The translations under genes and the position numbers were made by a program. DNA of 22,150 nucleotides from CAZWHE01 sp964633825. Lineage in GTDB: Bacteria; Planctomycetota; B15-G4; CAYZWU01. The stretch lies in assembly GCA_964633825.1 (NCBI GenBank), contig CAZWHE010000058.1, positions 1 through 22,150 on the forward strand, read 5' to 3'. Shown one piece after another: positions 14,275-22,150 of this stretch (position 1 is the stretch's first letter; every line of letters begins with the position of its first letter). Under the pieces are notes generated by a model, which worked only from the letters and a program-made list of their open reading frames with translations, was not told where the DNA came from and did not search any database.

Positions 14275-14288
14275 TACATAATTATGTA
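14275..14288. promoter_or_regulatory. 14-bp perfect palindrome
   Basis: TACATAATTATGTA is self-complementary over all 14 bases and lies nine bases after the GTPase stop codon. It is the size and symmetry of a dimeric repressor or activator site. Its distance from the lipoprotein start (about 425 bases) weakens a simple operator role for that gene. Confidence 0.3.
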
Positions 14289-14375
14289 AAAAGTGAAAAC
14301 AGGGCCCGTGACGTGAGCCCTCTGGTATGAATCGCGTATCGGACTATTAGCAAAGAAGTTATGCTTTTCTGCTTT

Positions 14376-14390
14376 TGGCCCGTTCTTTGG
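14376..14390 (+). promoter_or_regulatory. Sigma-54-like -24/-12 sequence
   Basis: TGGCCCG, four bases, then TTGG matches the consensus TGGCACG-N4-TTGC at all but two positions with exact spacing. One mismatch is the final C of the -12 element, which is usually critical. An rpoN gene is in the same window. The motif lies about 325 bases upstream of the first lipoprotein, so it is a candidate only. Confidence 0.25.
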
Positions 14391-14468
14391 AAATAATCGT
14401 GATGCAGGAAAATATCTATATATTGCCCTAGTCGGGAAGAGAGAGCATCGGTTCTAAGGAGAAGATCT

Positions 14469-14496
14469 TTGATTTTTTTCCGATACTATATATTAT
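14469..14496 (+). promoter_or_regulatory. Candidate sigma-70-type promoter for the lipoprotein pair
   Basis: TTGATT (14469-14474) and TATTAT (14491-14496) are 16 bases apart in an A+T-rich stretch. Transcription from here would give a leader of about 210 bases before the first lipoprotein start codon. A+T-rich DNA produces such matches by chance, so confidence is limited. Confidence 0.35.
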
Positions 14497-14713
14497 TGAT
14501 TGAAAAGATGTTGAAGAAGACGGGAGGGCGCCTCTTCCAACGTTTGCTGGATTTGATTAAACGGCAATACCTGCATATTTGCCGGATATTGATCCTTTTG
14601 CGTGTTTCCACGCTATTGAAAAGTGAATATATATGTTGTGAGCGGATGAGGGCTGCGAAACGAGTTCATTCGGAACGAAAAAGCCACTTAGAATTGTTAA
14701 AGGAATATGTTCC

Positions 14714-17700
14714 ATGGCAATCTCATTCAGGCATCTAACGAGACTATTGATCTTAGCCTGGTTTATGACACTCTTATCCGGCTGCGGCGGAGGCGGCAGC
14801 AGTGGGGGCGGCGGCGGCGTGGCATTTAACGGGGGCAGCTATGAGAGCGATTTCTTCCTGGAAGATATTTACTTCGGAAGACCTCTTTTTGATCTGAATG
14901 GCGTCACGACCCAAGTTGTCAATCCTATTTCGCATATCCAGATGGATCCGATTACGGGTCTCCTTCTCCCCGGCTATCCCCAGGTCCTCTATAGCGGGGA
15001 CAGCCTGAATAATCTATTGTCCTTGAATCTCGTCAACACCTCATCGCAGCCATTCGAGCCCAAAATCGTTCCGCGCAATGCCGCACTGATCGTTGACTTC
15101 TCCGAGACCGTCGACCAGGCGAGCCTGAATCTCGATCAGGACAACATGCTGACCGTCGACAGCCCCATCCAGGTTACGGATCAACTGGGGCGGGCTGTTC
15201 CCATTCAGGTAACCTTCCCGGCAGCGGGGGATCAGTTGGTTCTGAATCCCGTCGTCGGAGACAACGTGGGATTGCCGGCCTCGCCGATATCGTTCGATGA
15301 GAACGGTATCCCGGTCACGAATCCCGACGGTTTTGTATTGATCGTTTTTTACTCCATGGGAACAGGCGTCAATGTTCTCAAGTCTGAAGAAGACAATGAG
15401 CTCGGAGCAAGGTTCGATCTCTTGGGAACACCATTAAGTCCCATCGGAATCAACCCGGGCAACCGGGTTCTCGACTTTGTCGAATTCAATGATATGACCT
15501 TCCACGGTTTTCTTCCCGACCTGACACCGGCGCGCATTATCCGTGAAGTCAGCGATAACGGAATCGCCGGGGCCGGGTCCACTGTCACCACGATCGTCGA
15601 TCCCGGGGCCTCCTTCAACGTTACGGCAAACAGCGGCGACGGAGAGTGGGCGGGCGCTCTCGTCACCGTCCGCCAGGGTCAGATATCTGAAGAAAAGGTC
15701 AGGATCGCCACTAACACGGCAACCACGCTTTTCCTCGATACGCCCCTCGCCACACCTCCCGCTGTCGGTGTTGATGATTATTTGATTCAAAGGGCGGAGT
15801 ATTTCGAGCCGATTCCGGGATTCAGCCGCCCCGAAACGGCCGTTGATCCGGTCAATCACCCCAAGGATCCCGATGATCCGGAAGATGCGTTCAATTTTGA
15901 TTTGATCTTCTTCATGAAGTTCGACAGATGGGACGGAAACAATTGGATCCCCGTGAACTACGATCCCGGTAACGATCCGGGTAATCCCATAAAGCAGATC
16001 GACCCCACGTGGAGGCTTTCCGTTCAATATTCGGAGTCCATGGATCTCGAATCGTTCCTGCCCTATGAGACTTTTTATGTCAGCAACGACATTGGAGAAA
16101 TCACGGATCCCTGTTTCAACACGATGAAGCTCGGGCGGACCACGGGGAGCAGCAGGAACACTATCGTGTCGTTCGAGCCATTCCATACAGACCAGTTCGG
16201 AATCCTTGGAGGGGACACGTTCCGCGGATTCGGAAAGGAGGCCAAGGACCTCCGGTTCGTCCTCAGAATTGTGCCGTCGCTCAAGCAGGTCCAGGCTTTC
16301 TATGCCTCGCTTCCCGATGCTCCGCCCGGATACCCCGGCGGCAACGCAGGATACTGGTATGATCAGTGGGGTGTTGTGGACGATCTTGAAGCCGAGGGCG
16401 TTCTGAGCATCAGCGACATAGGAGGGCAGCCTCTCGGTCTTCCCAGGCAGTTTTTCGATAAAAGGGATCCTTACTGTCTTATCAATATGAGCAGCCCGGG
16501 GCGCGGAGCTTTCCCGCCGGCTGTGGATTTTATACTCAAACTCTCATGCAACGCGGATCCGGCTCTCGATGAAGTGGGTACGGTGGTGCATCGGTTCATG
16601 GGCCAGCCGGAAACAGCGGCGGATCCCGGTACGGGAGAGACGGGCGTTGTTTATAGGGACCATGACGATCTGGACGGCACGCACGACGACAATGAAATCT
16701 ACGGGCCTCACATCGCCGATATTCAGCTGGGAATGAGCGGTTTTCTGAGCGGACATCCCGTTGAATTCATCGAGCATGTGTTCGATGACTACAATCCCCC
16801 TTCTCCGTCGTCCCCTTCGGCTCCCGACCCCATTTACAAGACGCCTTTCGGGGCGGGTACGCCGATCAACGCGAGTTTTGGGGTCCGTTTCGAGCATGTA
16901 TACCGACGCGGGGATTGCTCGCCCGATGTGCCGACGTACCAAGGCACGATCCTGGACCTCGTCGGCCTGGCATGGTCGCCGATCGGTGGTCACGTCACGA
17001 CGACGGATATCAAGGAGTTCTCCATCGCAGTGGCTCTAAGCAGTCTCAAACTCGATCAGCCTTATGGTAATCCCGTCAAGTACTATTATGACGAGCCCAA
17101 TACGAGAGAAAGCGGCGGAATCCCTAACGGGAAGCACACCGGGTTGTGGAACAAGAAATTTGACGAGAGAAGGAGGAAAAAATCGGAGCTCAATAAACCG
17201 GCGCCCGGCGATTTGATTACAGACGGCCATGTCTATGACGTAGATGGAGATGGATTTGCGCGCGATGAGTGGACGATCGTTCTCGGGGATCCCATCGACG
17301 AGGCGGCTTACAGTTTTAACGAGGAGAATTATTATGATCCCGGCAATCCCACAGGCCCTTCCATCCTACTGAGCACTGTTCAAGGGAAGCCCTATGCCGA
17401 CGGGCGGCCCTATCATATCACTCAATCGAACATATATGCCCCGAAAAACCAGGGATCGGGCTTCAACTACTACCTTCCCTATCCCGATTTCGATAACCCT
17501 GTCGAACATCCCGGGTTCGGCTATGATTCAACAAGGGGCATGCTGGTTGAGATCAGGACGGACGATAACCTGGGGCTCTATGTCTCGGCCAGGAACGGTT
17601 ATGCATTTCATGCCGCGGTTCAGTCTTCCCAGCTTCCGCGATTCCGTGCATACGCCCGTGCTTATCCACCGCCGACGATACCCTATCCGGGAGGTTCTTC

Positions 17701-18208
17701 CACTCAACGGCCGAGTGTTTTTGGGGCGAGCGATCCTTACGACATGCTCAACCCGCCATTCCAGCAAACAGGCTCGCTGATTCAACCCAATGACACGATA
17801 GCGTGGATACATCCCTGGGACGGGCTGCTGCCGGGGGATGCCAGTTACGGAGACAACAGCCGCTATTTCATGATATTCGACTATGGCAAGAGAGTGTCGG
17901 TTATCATGAGCCCGCGGATCAGAGTTAGTCCGATCTCGGTGACGAAACCCGAATATTTATCACCGCTGATTGAGCCGTCTTTTTCCGAGATACCGCCGGG
18001 AACAAACCTGACGATTGAGTTCAGAGCGTCTTCCGACGGTGTGGGAACGTTCGAAACGGATTGGTTTCCGCCCGACCAGATATCTCAGCTGAACACGGGG
18101 ATCTATCCCTTCGTTCAGTTCCGGGCGGTTTTTGAAGCGAACATGGCAACGGGCGATCTGCCCGTGATCGATACTATTGTGATTCCCTTTATCGACAAAA
18201 GTCCTTAA
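14714..18208 (+). CDS. Very large lipoprotein with Ig-like (Big_5) modules
   Basis: The 1164-residue product has a signal peptide with lipobox L-S-G-C (C24), followed at once by the tether GGGGSSGGGGG. Glycine at +2 after the cysteine would favour outer-membrane placement under the Lol rule known from E. coli. Two stretches resemble SbsA-type Ig-like (Big_5) domains: about 115-180 (PRNAALIVDFSETVD) and about 430-530 (LSVQYSESMDLESF). A beta module lies at about 290-360. DVDGDGFARDEW (842-853) resembles a calcium-binding loop. No catalytic motif is recognised. The ATG at 14714 has AAAGGA nine bases upstream. It is followed 51 bases later by another giant lipoprotein, so the two probably form a surface system. 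The exact function is unknown. Confidence 0.85.
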   Translation: MAISFRHLTRLLILAWFMTLLSGCGGGGSSGGGGGVAFNGGSYESDFFLEDIYFGRPLFDLNGVTTQVVNPISHIQMDPITGLLLPGYPQVLYSGDSLNNLLSLNLVNTSSQPFEPKIVPRNAALIVDFSETVDQASLNLDQDNMLTVDSPIQVTDQLGRAVPIQVTFPAAGDQLVLNPVVGDNVGLPASPISFDENGIPVTNPDGFVLIVFYSMGTGVNVLKSEEDNELGARFDLLGTPLSPIGINPGNRVLDFVEFNDMTFHGFLPDLTPARIIREVSDNGIAGAGSTVTTIVDPGASFNVTANSGDGEWAGALVTVRQGQISEEKVRIATNTATTLFLDTPLATPPAVGVDDYLIQRAEYFEPIPGFSRPETAVDPVNHPKDPDDPEDAFNFDLIFFMKFDRWDGNNWIPVNYDPGNDPGNPIKQIDPTWRLSVQYSESMDLESFLPYETFYVSNDIGEITDPCFNTMKLGRTTGSSRNTIVSFEPFHTDQFGILGGDTFRGFGKEAKDLRFVLRIVPSLKQVQAFYASLPDAPPGYPGGNAGYWYDQWGVVDDLEAEGVLSISDIGGQPLGLPRQFFDKRDPYCLINMSSPGRGAFPPAVDFILKLSCNADPALDEVGTVVHRFMGQPETAADPGTGETGVVYRDHDDLDGTHDDNEIYGPHIADIQLGMSGFLSGHPVEFIEHVFDDYNPPSPSSPSAPDPIYKTPFGAGTPINASFGVRFEHVYRRGDCSPDVPTYQGTILDLVGLAWSPIGGHVTTTDIKEFSIAVALSSLKLDQPYGNPVKYYYDEPNTRESGGIPNGKHTGLWNKKFDERRRKKSELNKPAPGDLITDGHVYDVDGDGFARDEWTIVLGDPIDEAAYSFNEENYYDPGNPTGPSILLSTVQGKPYADGRPYHITQSNIYAPKNQGSGFNYYLPYPDFDNPVEHPGFGYDSTRGMLVEIRTDDNLGLYVSARNGYAFHAAVQSSQLPRFRAYARAYPPPTIPYPGGSSTQRPSVFGASDPYDMLNPPFQQTGSLIQPNDTIAWIHPWDGLLPGDASYGDNSRYFMIFDYGKRVSVIMSPRIRVSPISVTKPEYLSPLIEPSFSEIPPGTNLTIEFRASSDGVGTFETDWFPPDQISQLNTGIYPFVQFRAVFEANMATGDLPVIDTIVIPFIDKSP

Positions 18209-18259
18209 AAGGGTTCTGCCACGTTGGCGAGAGTTCTCTGAAAGGAACGGAAAAAAGCA

Positions 18260-21200
18260 ATGAAGAGGGATTACGAGATTCAGAACTTGATTTCAAGAAT
18301 CATTGCCGTCCTGATGTTAATCTGCCTGACCGCCCTGGTCTCGAGCTGCGGCGGTGGAGGAGGAGGGGGCGGCGGCGGCGGAACCGCCGGATCAACTCCT
18401 GGTTCGGGTGATATCGGGCTCAATGATATTTCATTTCCGAAAGAGACGGATAATCTGGCTGATTGCTGGGACCTCAGCGAGCTGAGCGGTTCCAACAAGG
18501 TGTTTCTACCCCTGGGACAGCAGGTTGTCTTTACTTTTTCCGGGGCTCCCGATATACCGAACGAAATTGTGATCGATGAGCCTCCCGGATTTACGGGACT
18601 CCAGATCTATGCAGATGTTGACAGCGGATACAGCGGCCCGGATGTCATTATAGACAAGGACAAGAATATCATCCCGGCGCGCGGTAGATTTGAGAGGCTG
18701 GGGAATGTCGTGGTGTTCACACCATTCTTTCCTACCGATGAAATCGATTTGAAAGCCAATGCAGAGCTTGAAAACATCCCCGGGCTTCTCCCGGATTTGG
18801 AATACAATGTATTTGTACCTCTGTTGACGAGTGGATCGATCACCAATCTCGTTGCCGTGGGTCCGGATGTGATCAATCCTTTTGCTTTCTCAACCCTTAA
18901 TGTTGAGCTCGAAAACCTCTACTACCAGAACCATCCACCGAAACCTCCCGTTGTTTTAGCGTCCCTTCCGGCCGAGGGCGCGGTGAATGTGCCTGTCAAC
19001 ACTCTCGGCGATCTGACGGGATCTGGATTTCCGCCTGAAGAGGAGTTTTATCTCGAGTTCGACGAGCCGCTCTTCTTTTCCAGCGACAATCTCTTTGGCA
19101 AAGATCTGAACGGAGACGGTGTTTCCGATCAAAATATATACTTCCTTTATCCCGAGCCCGTGCTCTATGCCGCTCTTGACACGGTCGTTCCAAACGATCC
19201 CGCCATTGTCACGATCGACAGGCGAACAGAGGATGTGACCGTTATCGGCATCAGCGCGCTCGACACCTCGGGAACCACTAACACAGGCCTGAAGAGCATT
19301 ATCATCGAAAGAGCCGGCCGGATGCTGGGAACGACGGGGAGCGCACTCTACACGGTCGATTATAAAAATCCCGTGTCCGGATATTGTCTGATCACACATC
19401 TCTTCGACTTTGGCGGGGGATTGGTCGATGTACGCGGTCTCGCATCGGCGCCCGACGGAGTTCTATACTGCGTCGACAGTGCAACGGGCGCTCTCCTCTC
19501 GATCGACGAGGGGGCAAGCACGGTGACCACTCTCGTGCAGCTCGGAACGGCCTACGGGACTATCATGGATCTCACCGTTCGTCCCGATGGAACGCTTTAT
19601 GGTATTGCCGCAGACGGCTTGGGAAATTCGGCGCTTCTTCAGATCGATCCCGCCACAGGAGCAATGACGCCTGTTTTTTCCAATTATCCGACCGAGTATA
19701 CCTCCCTCAACATGATGGGCTCCGCGAGGATTTCGCTTTATGCCGGACAGGGCCTCTTGATCGATGTTCTTGACCTGACCGATACGACTCCCCTGCCCTC
19801 CCCGGACTACGATGTCGCCGGGAGTATACTCCCGAACGATGCGCCTCTCGATATCTTCAACATTCCGGCCGAGCTCGGGATCTATGTCGACCTGACCTTA
19901 AACACCTATCAGGGCTCCAAGGTTGTTTTAAGGCCGTCCGGTATCCTGCCGTTCGGAGAACGGGTCGAAACCATGATTCGGAGGGGGCTTGAGAACATCA
20001 GCACGGGAAGCCTCGCCAATGATTTTGGTGATGATCCTTCGGAGGCGGATCTTGTTGCGACCTTTTACACATACAATCCCAGCAAGATCATTGTTAACGA
20101 TATCTATCTTGAGGATTTCCTCACAAACAATATGGAAGGGGATCCCCTCGAAGAAGGGCTTGCGCCGGCTCTGTGGAATATTCATGACACGGACGGCCAA
20201 ACCCCGCGCTATATACATCTTCTCGCCACCTATGGTTTGAGCGGAAGCGGTACCCTGGGCGATTTCAAACCGCTTGGTGTTTACCCGACGATCATACTTG
20301 ATACGGATTATCAAACCCTTCCTCTCTTCGATGGGTCCACGCCCGACATCTTGGAGCCGACCGTTGTGACCGGCGGTGTATTCAACTTCAATAACATCGA
20401 AATCCCTGCCGGTGTAACGATCCTGGGCTTGGGATCCAACCCGTTGATTCTCACGGCCACGGGAACGATCGAAATCAAGGGAACAGTTGATGTTTCGGGT
20501 ACTCGGGGGATGGATGACGTGACATTCAACTCGGCCTTCGTTCCCAACCCGGGCGGCTTGGGCGGTCCCGGCGGCGGCAAGGGCGGCATGTCCCATCCTC
20601 CCACTCCCCCCGATTTTCGACTTCTCACCGATATGAGATCGCCCATGAAAGCAGAGGACGGCTGGGGTTATTCGAACATTGCTCAGATCGGCGGCCGGGG
20701 CGGCGAAAGCGGGGCGAAGGGGACAGACGTCAAATATAAAGGAGGCAGCAGAGGAAAGGATCCCAAGTCCCGCGGCTCCGGTGGAGGAGGCGGTTCTTAT
20801 TTGGTGCGAGGCGGTTTGGGTTACCACGGCCTCGGTAAATGGGGCGCTGATCCTTACGGTGAAACCGGAAAATCCCTCCTCTGGGACCGTTATTACGAGA
20901 GGGACGAGTGGTGGTTCTATGATGGACGCCCCGGCTATTACACCAAACCGATAGAAAATGATCACTGCTACTTGACGGATCACTCGCCGGGAGGACTGCC
21001 GGGTGACCTAGTCTTTACTGGGAACCCGAACAACGATTTCATCGGCGAAATGGGTGAGGTCAAGGTTCTCCAAGGCGGCCAGGGCGGCGGCGGCGGCGGG
21101 ACACGGCTCGACAGCATGAATTCAAAAACAGTCGCGCTGGCTGCCGCGTTTGTTCCCCCCGTTGACAGAAGCGCCTACGACGCCAAGGGGGGCGGCGGCG

Positions 21201-22150
21201 GAGGGGGAGGAGGCGGCCTCGGCTTATACTCCCTGGGCGAGATTGTTATCGAAACCACGGGTGCCCTGCTTGCTATCGGAGGTGACGGCGGCGGCGGCGA
21301 GGTGATCGGCCATGGCAACTTTGGCGGTGGCGGCGGCGGCGGCAGCGGAGGAGCGATCATCATAGATTCGGCCACTAAGATCACGATCAAGACCGGAGCC
21401 GTGGTCGACGTTTCGGGCGGCTGGCCCGGCGACGGCAAGGAACTGACCGTCTATGGATCAAGTGTGCTCAAGGGAAATCCCTGCTTGTCCGACAAGTTTG
21501 GCGCTCCCAGCAGCAGTCACAAATCCGGCTTCTGTGCTTTCGCTGTAAGTGACGGTGGATACGGTGGATATGGCCTAGTTCAGCTGCAGGTTCCCAATTA
21601 CCTGACCGATCTCGACGTTGACGCAAACTCAATTTTCGCCCGTGTCTGCGAGGTCAATTGGGACGGCAATGCATACAGCACTGTTCTGGGGGGGATATGC
21701 AACACATCAGGCTCCCATTGCGGTTGTACTAAAACGAGCGGTAGCCAGGCTCACTGTGCCGCAAAGTATTATCATTATGCGATCAATTATGCCGGACCCG
21801 AAGTCTCTCGATTCATGACGACACTTGATTATCCGTCCAAGGACTGCCTCATCTCTCCTGTCAAAACACCGACGACCCTCGGTCCGCTCTCGTTCGCGGT
21901 TTCGAAATGGGTCGATATGGGACAGACGATTCATCGGGAAATAGGCGGACTCCCGTCGCCCCATTTTTTCGATTTCAGCGGAATCAATCAGACAACGGGG
22001 ATTGTCGAAACGTCCAACGGATACATCGTCAATCCGGGGACCAAGGATATCGAAGTCGATGCACCCGATCTCCTCATTGCCAACTACATTCCCGATGTGA
22101 ATGAGGTCATAGTCCAGTTTCAAGGCGCCGATGCGGATGCACCCGGGTCC
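18260..22150 (+). CDS. Very large glycine-rich lipoprotein, 3' end beyond window
   Basis: The reading frame stays open for 1297 codons to the window end, so the gene is partial. The signal peptide ends in lipobox V-S-S-C (C30), followed by ten glycines. Further on are a Big_5-like region (about 230-340) with a DLNGDGVSDQ calcium-type loop at 282-291, and a propeller-like segment (about 353-500) with repeated GLASAPDGVLYCVD and LTVRPDGTLYGIA strands. An adhesin-like part from about 700 follows, with strands such as GTIEIKGTVDVSG, EIVIETTGALLAIGG and KITIKTGAVVDVSGG, interrupted by poly-glycine loops. A cysteine cluster lies at about 1130-1165. The ATG at 18260 is set by the signal peptide; AAAGGA lies 13 bases upstream. 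The role is probably surface attachment or structure; no enzyme motif is seen. Confidence 0.85.
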   Translation, partial: MKRDYEIQNLISRIIAVLMLICLTALVSSCGGGGGGGGGGGTAGSTPGSGDIGLNDISFPKETDNLADCWDLSELSGSNKVFLPLGQQVVFTFSGAPDIPNEIVIDEPPGFTGLQIYADVDSGYSGPDVIIDKDKNIIPARGRFERLGNVVVFTPFFPTDEIDLKANAELENIPGLLPDLEYNVFVPLLTSGSITNLVAVGPDVINPFAFSTLNVELENLYYQNHPPKPPVVLASLPAEGAVNVPVNTLGDLTGSGFPPEEEFYLEFDEPLFFSSDNLFGKDLNGDGVSDQNIYFLYPEPVLYAALDTVVPNDPAIVTIDRRTEDVTVIGISALDTSGTTNTGLKSIIIERAGRMLGTTGSALYTVDYKNPVSGYCLITHLFDFGGGLVDVRGLASAPDGVLYCVDSATGALLSIDEGASTVTTLVQLGTAYGTIMDLTVRPDGTLYGIAADGLGNSALLQIDPATGAMTPVFSNYPTEYTSLNMMGSARISLYAGQGLLIDVLDLTDTTPLPSPDYDVAGSILPNDAPLDIFNIPAELGIYVDLTLNTYQGSKVVLRPSGILPFGERVETMIRRGLENISTGSLANDFGDDPSEADLVATFYTYNPSKIIVNDIYLEDFLTNNMEGDPLEEGLAPALWNIHDTDGQTPRYIHLLATYGLSGSGTLGDFKPLGVYPTIILDTDYQTLPLFDGSTPDILEPTVVTGGVFNFNNIEIPAGVTILGLGSNPLILTATGTIEIKGTVDVSGTRGMDDVTFNSAFVPNPGGLGGPGGGKGGMSHPPTPPDFRLLTDMRSPMKAEDGWGYSNIAQIGGRGGESGAKGTDVKYKGGSRGKDPKSRGSGGGGGSYLVRGGLGYHGLGKWGADPYGETGKSLLWDRYYERDEWWFYDGRPGYYTKPIENDHCYLTDHSPGGLPGDLVFTGNPNNDFIGEMGEVKVLQGGQGGGGGGTRLDSMNSKTVALAAAFVPPVDRSAYDAKGGGGGGGGGGLGLYSLGEIVIETTGALLAIGGDGGGGEVIGHGNFGGGGGGGSGGAIIIDSATKITIKTGAVVDVSGGWPGDGKELTVYGSSVLKGNPCLSDKFGAPSSSHKSGFCAFAVSDGGYGGYGLVQLQVPNYLTDLDVDANSIFARVCEVNWDGNAYSTVLGGICNTSGSHCGCTKTSGSQAHCAAKYYHYAINYAGPEVSRFMTTLDYPSKDCLISPVKTPTTLGPLSFAVSKWVDMGQTIHREIGGLPSPHFFDFSGINQTTGIVETSNGYIVNPGTKDIEVDAPDLLIANYIPDVNEVIVQFQGADADAPGS

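Larger units (their letters stand above)
14267..14713. other. 447-base intergenic region, A+T-richer, regulatory candidates only
   Basis: No convincing gene is present. The region contains a 14-bp perfect palindrome (14275-14288), a weak hairpin AGGGC/GCCCT (14301-14305 with 14317-14321) that lacks a T run, a sigma-54-like sequence (14376-14390) and a sigma-70-like pair (14469-14496). An 89-codon frame from 14469 overlaps the lipoprotein start and shows no family features. The base composition is lower in G+C than the flanking genes. The region most likely separates the housekeeping block from the lipoprotein operon and holds the latter's promoter. Confidence 0.6.

Noticed and set aside
14301..14321. 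AGGGC/GCCCT hairpin after the GTPase gene as a terminator
   Set aside because: The stem is only five clean pairs and is followed by CTGG, not a T run.
14469..14738. 89-codon frame upstream of the first lipoprotein
   Set aside because: It overlaps the lipoprotein signal peptide in another frame, is rich in promoter-like A+T sequence and shows no family features, although a GGAG-type site does precede its TTG.
15434..16186. 250-codon open frame on the - strand inside the first lipoprotein
   Set aside because: Composition and content look like an antisense shadow; no start context or family match is seen.
19928..20983. 351-codon open frame on the - strand
   Set aside because: It is antisense to the open + strand lipoprotein, which has a signal peptide and modular repeats; the - strand product shows neither.
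1..22150. CRISPR arrays, insertion sequences, integrases, tRNA genes
   Set aside because: No spaced direct repeats of CRISPR type, no transposase-like protein with flanking inverted repeats, and no tRNA cloverleaf with a T-loop were seen on either strand.

Overview
The window is bacterial chromosome with moderate-to-high G+C, almost entirely coding, and every convincing gene lies on the + strand. It has two parts. Positions 1-14266 are a dense housekeeping block; 14267-22150 hold two very large tandem lipoprotein genes, the second running off the end. I see no insertion sequence, integrase, CRISPR array, tRNA or rRNA. A nitrogen-type PTS next to rpoN, lipoprotein signal peptides and a possible GspC-like protein indicate a double-membrane (Gram-negative-type) bacterium. 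The gene order, the shortened MnmE and the poly-glycine lipoproteins would fit Planctomycetota or a similar uncultured lineage, or a deltaproteobacterium-like group, but I cannot fix the phylum from sequence alone.

Housekeeping block. A small SRP RNA and its intrinsic terminator (about 62-226) sit just ahead of dnaX, followed by ebfC and recR (clamp loader, nucleoid protein, recombination mediator). An unusual structured non-coding stretch (about 2336-2507) separates ebfC from recR. Next comes a regulatory cluster of rpoN (sigma-54), truA, hpf, ptsN and an HPr-like protein, the classic rpoN/hpf/PTS-Ntr neighbourhood with truA inserted and no rapZ or hprK in the window. A DUF2344 (TIGR03936) protein leads into an RNase E/G, then rplU, rpmA and obgE (ribosomal proteins L21 and L27 and the ribosome-assembly GTPase). 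After a gap with a good promoter candidate and a 38-codon small ORF come a one-TM PDZ protein, a divergent type III pantothenate kinase and an MnmE-like GTPase lacking the C-terminal cysteine motif.

Accessory part. A 447-base A+T-richer gap holding a 14-bp perfect palindrome and promoter-like motifs precedes two lipoproteins of 1164 and at least 1297 residues, 51 bases apart. Both have a lipobox cysteine followed directly by poly-glycine, then beta-rich repeat-type modules typical of exported surface proteins. The second adds a propeller-like segment and glycine-rich adhesin-like repeats.

The points most worth a second look are the multi-hairpin element between ebfC and recR, the nine-A run in dnaX that could produce a gamma-type product, the 18-bp tandem repeat forming a basic N-terminal tail on TruA, the altered active-site motifs in CoaX, Obg and MnmE, and the giant lipoprotein pair.
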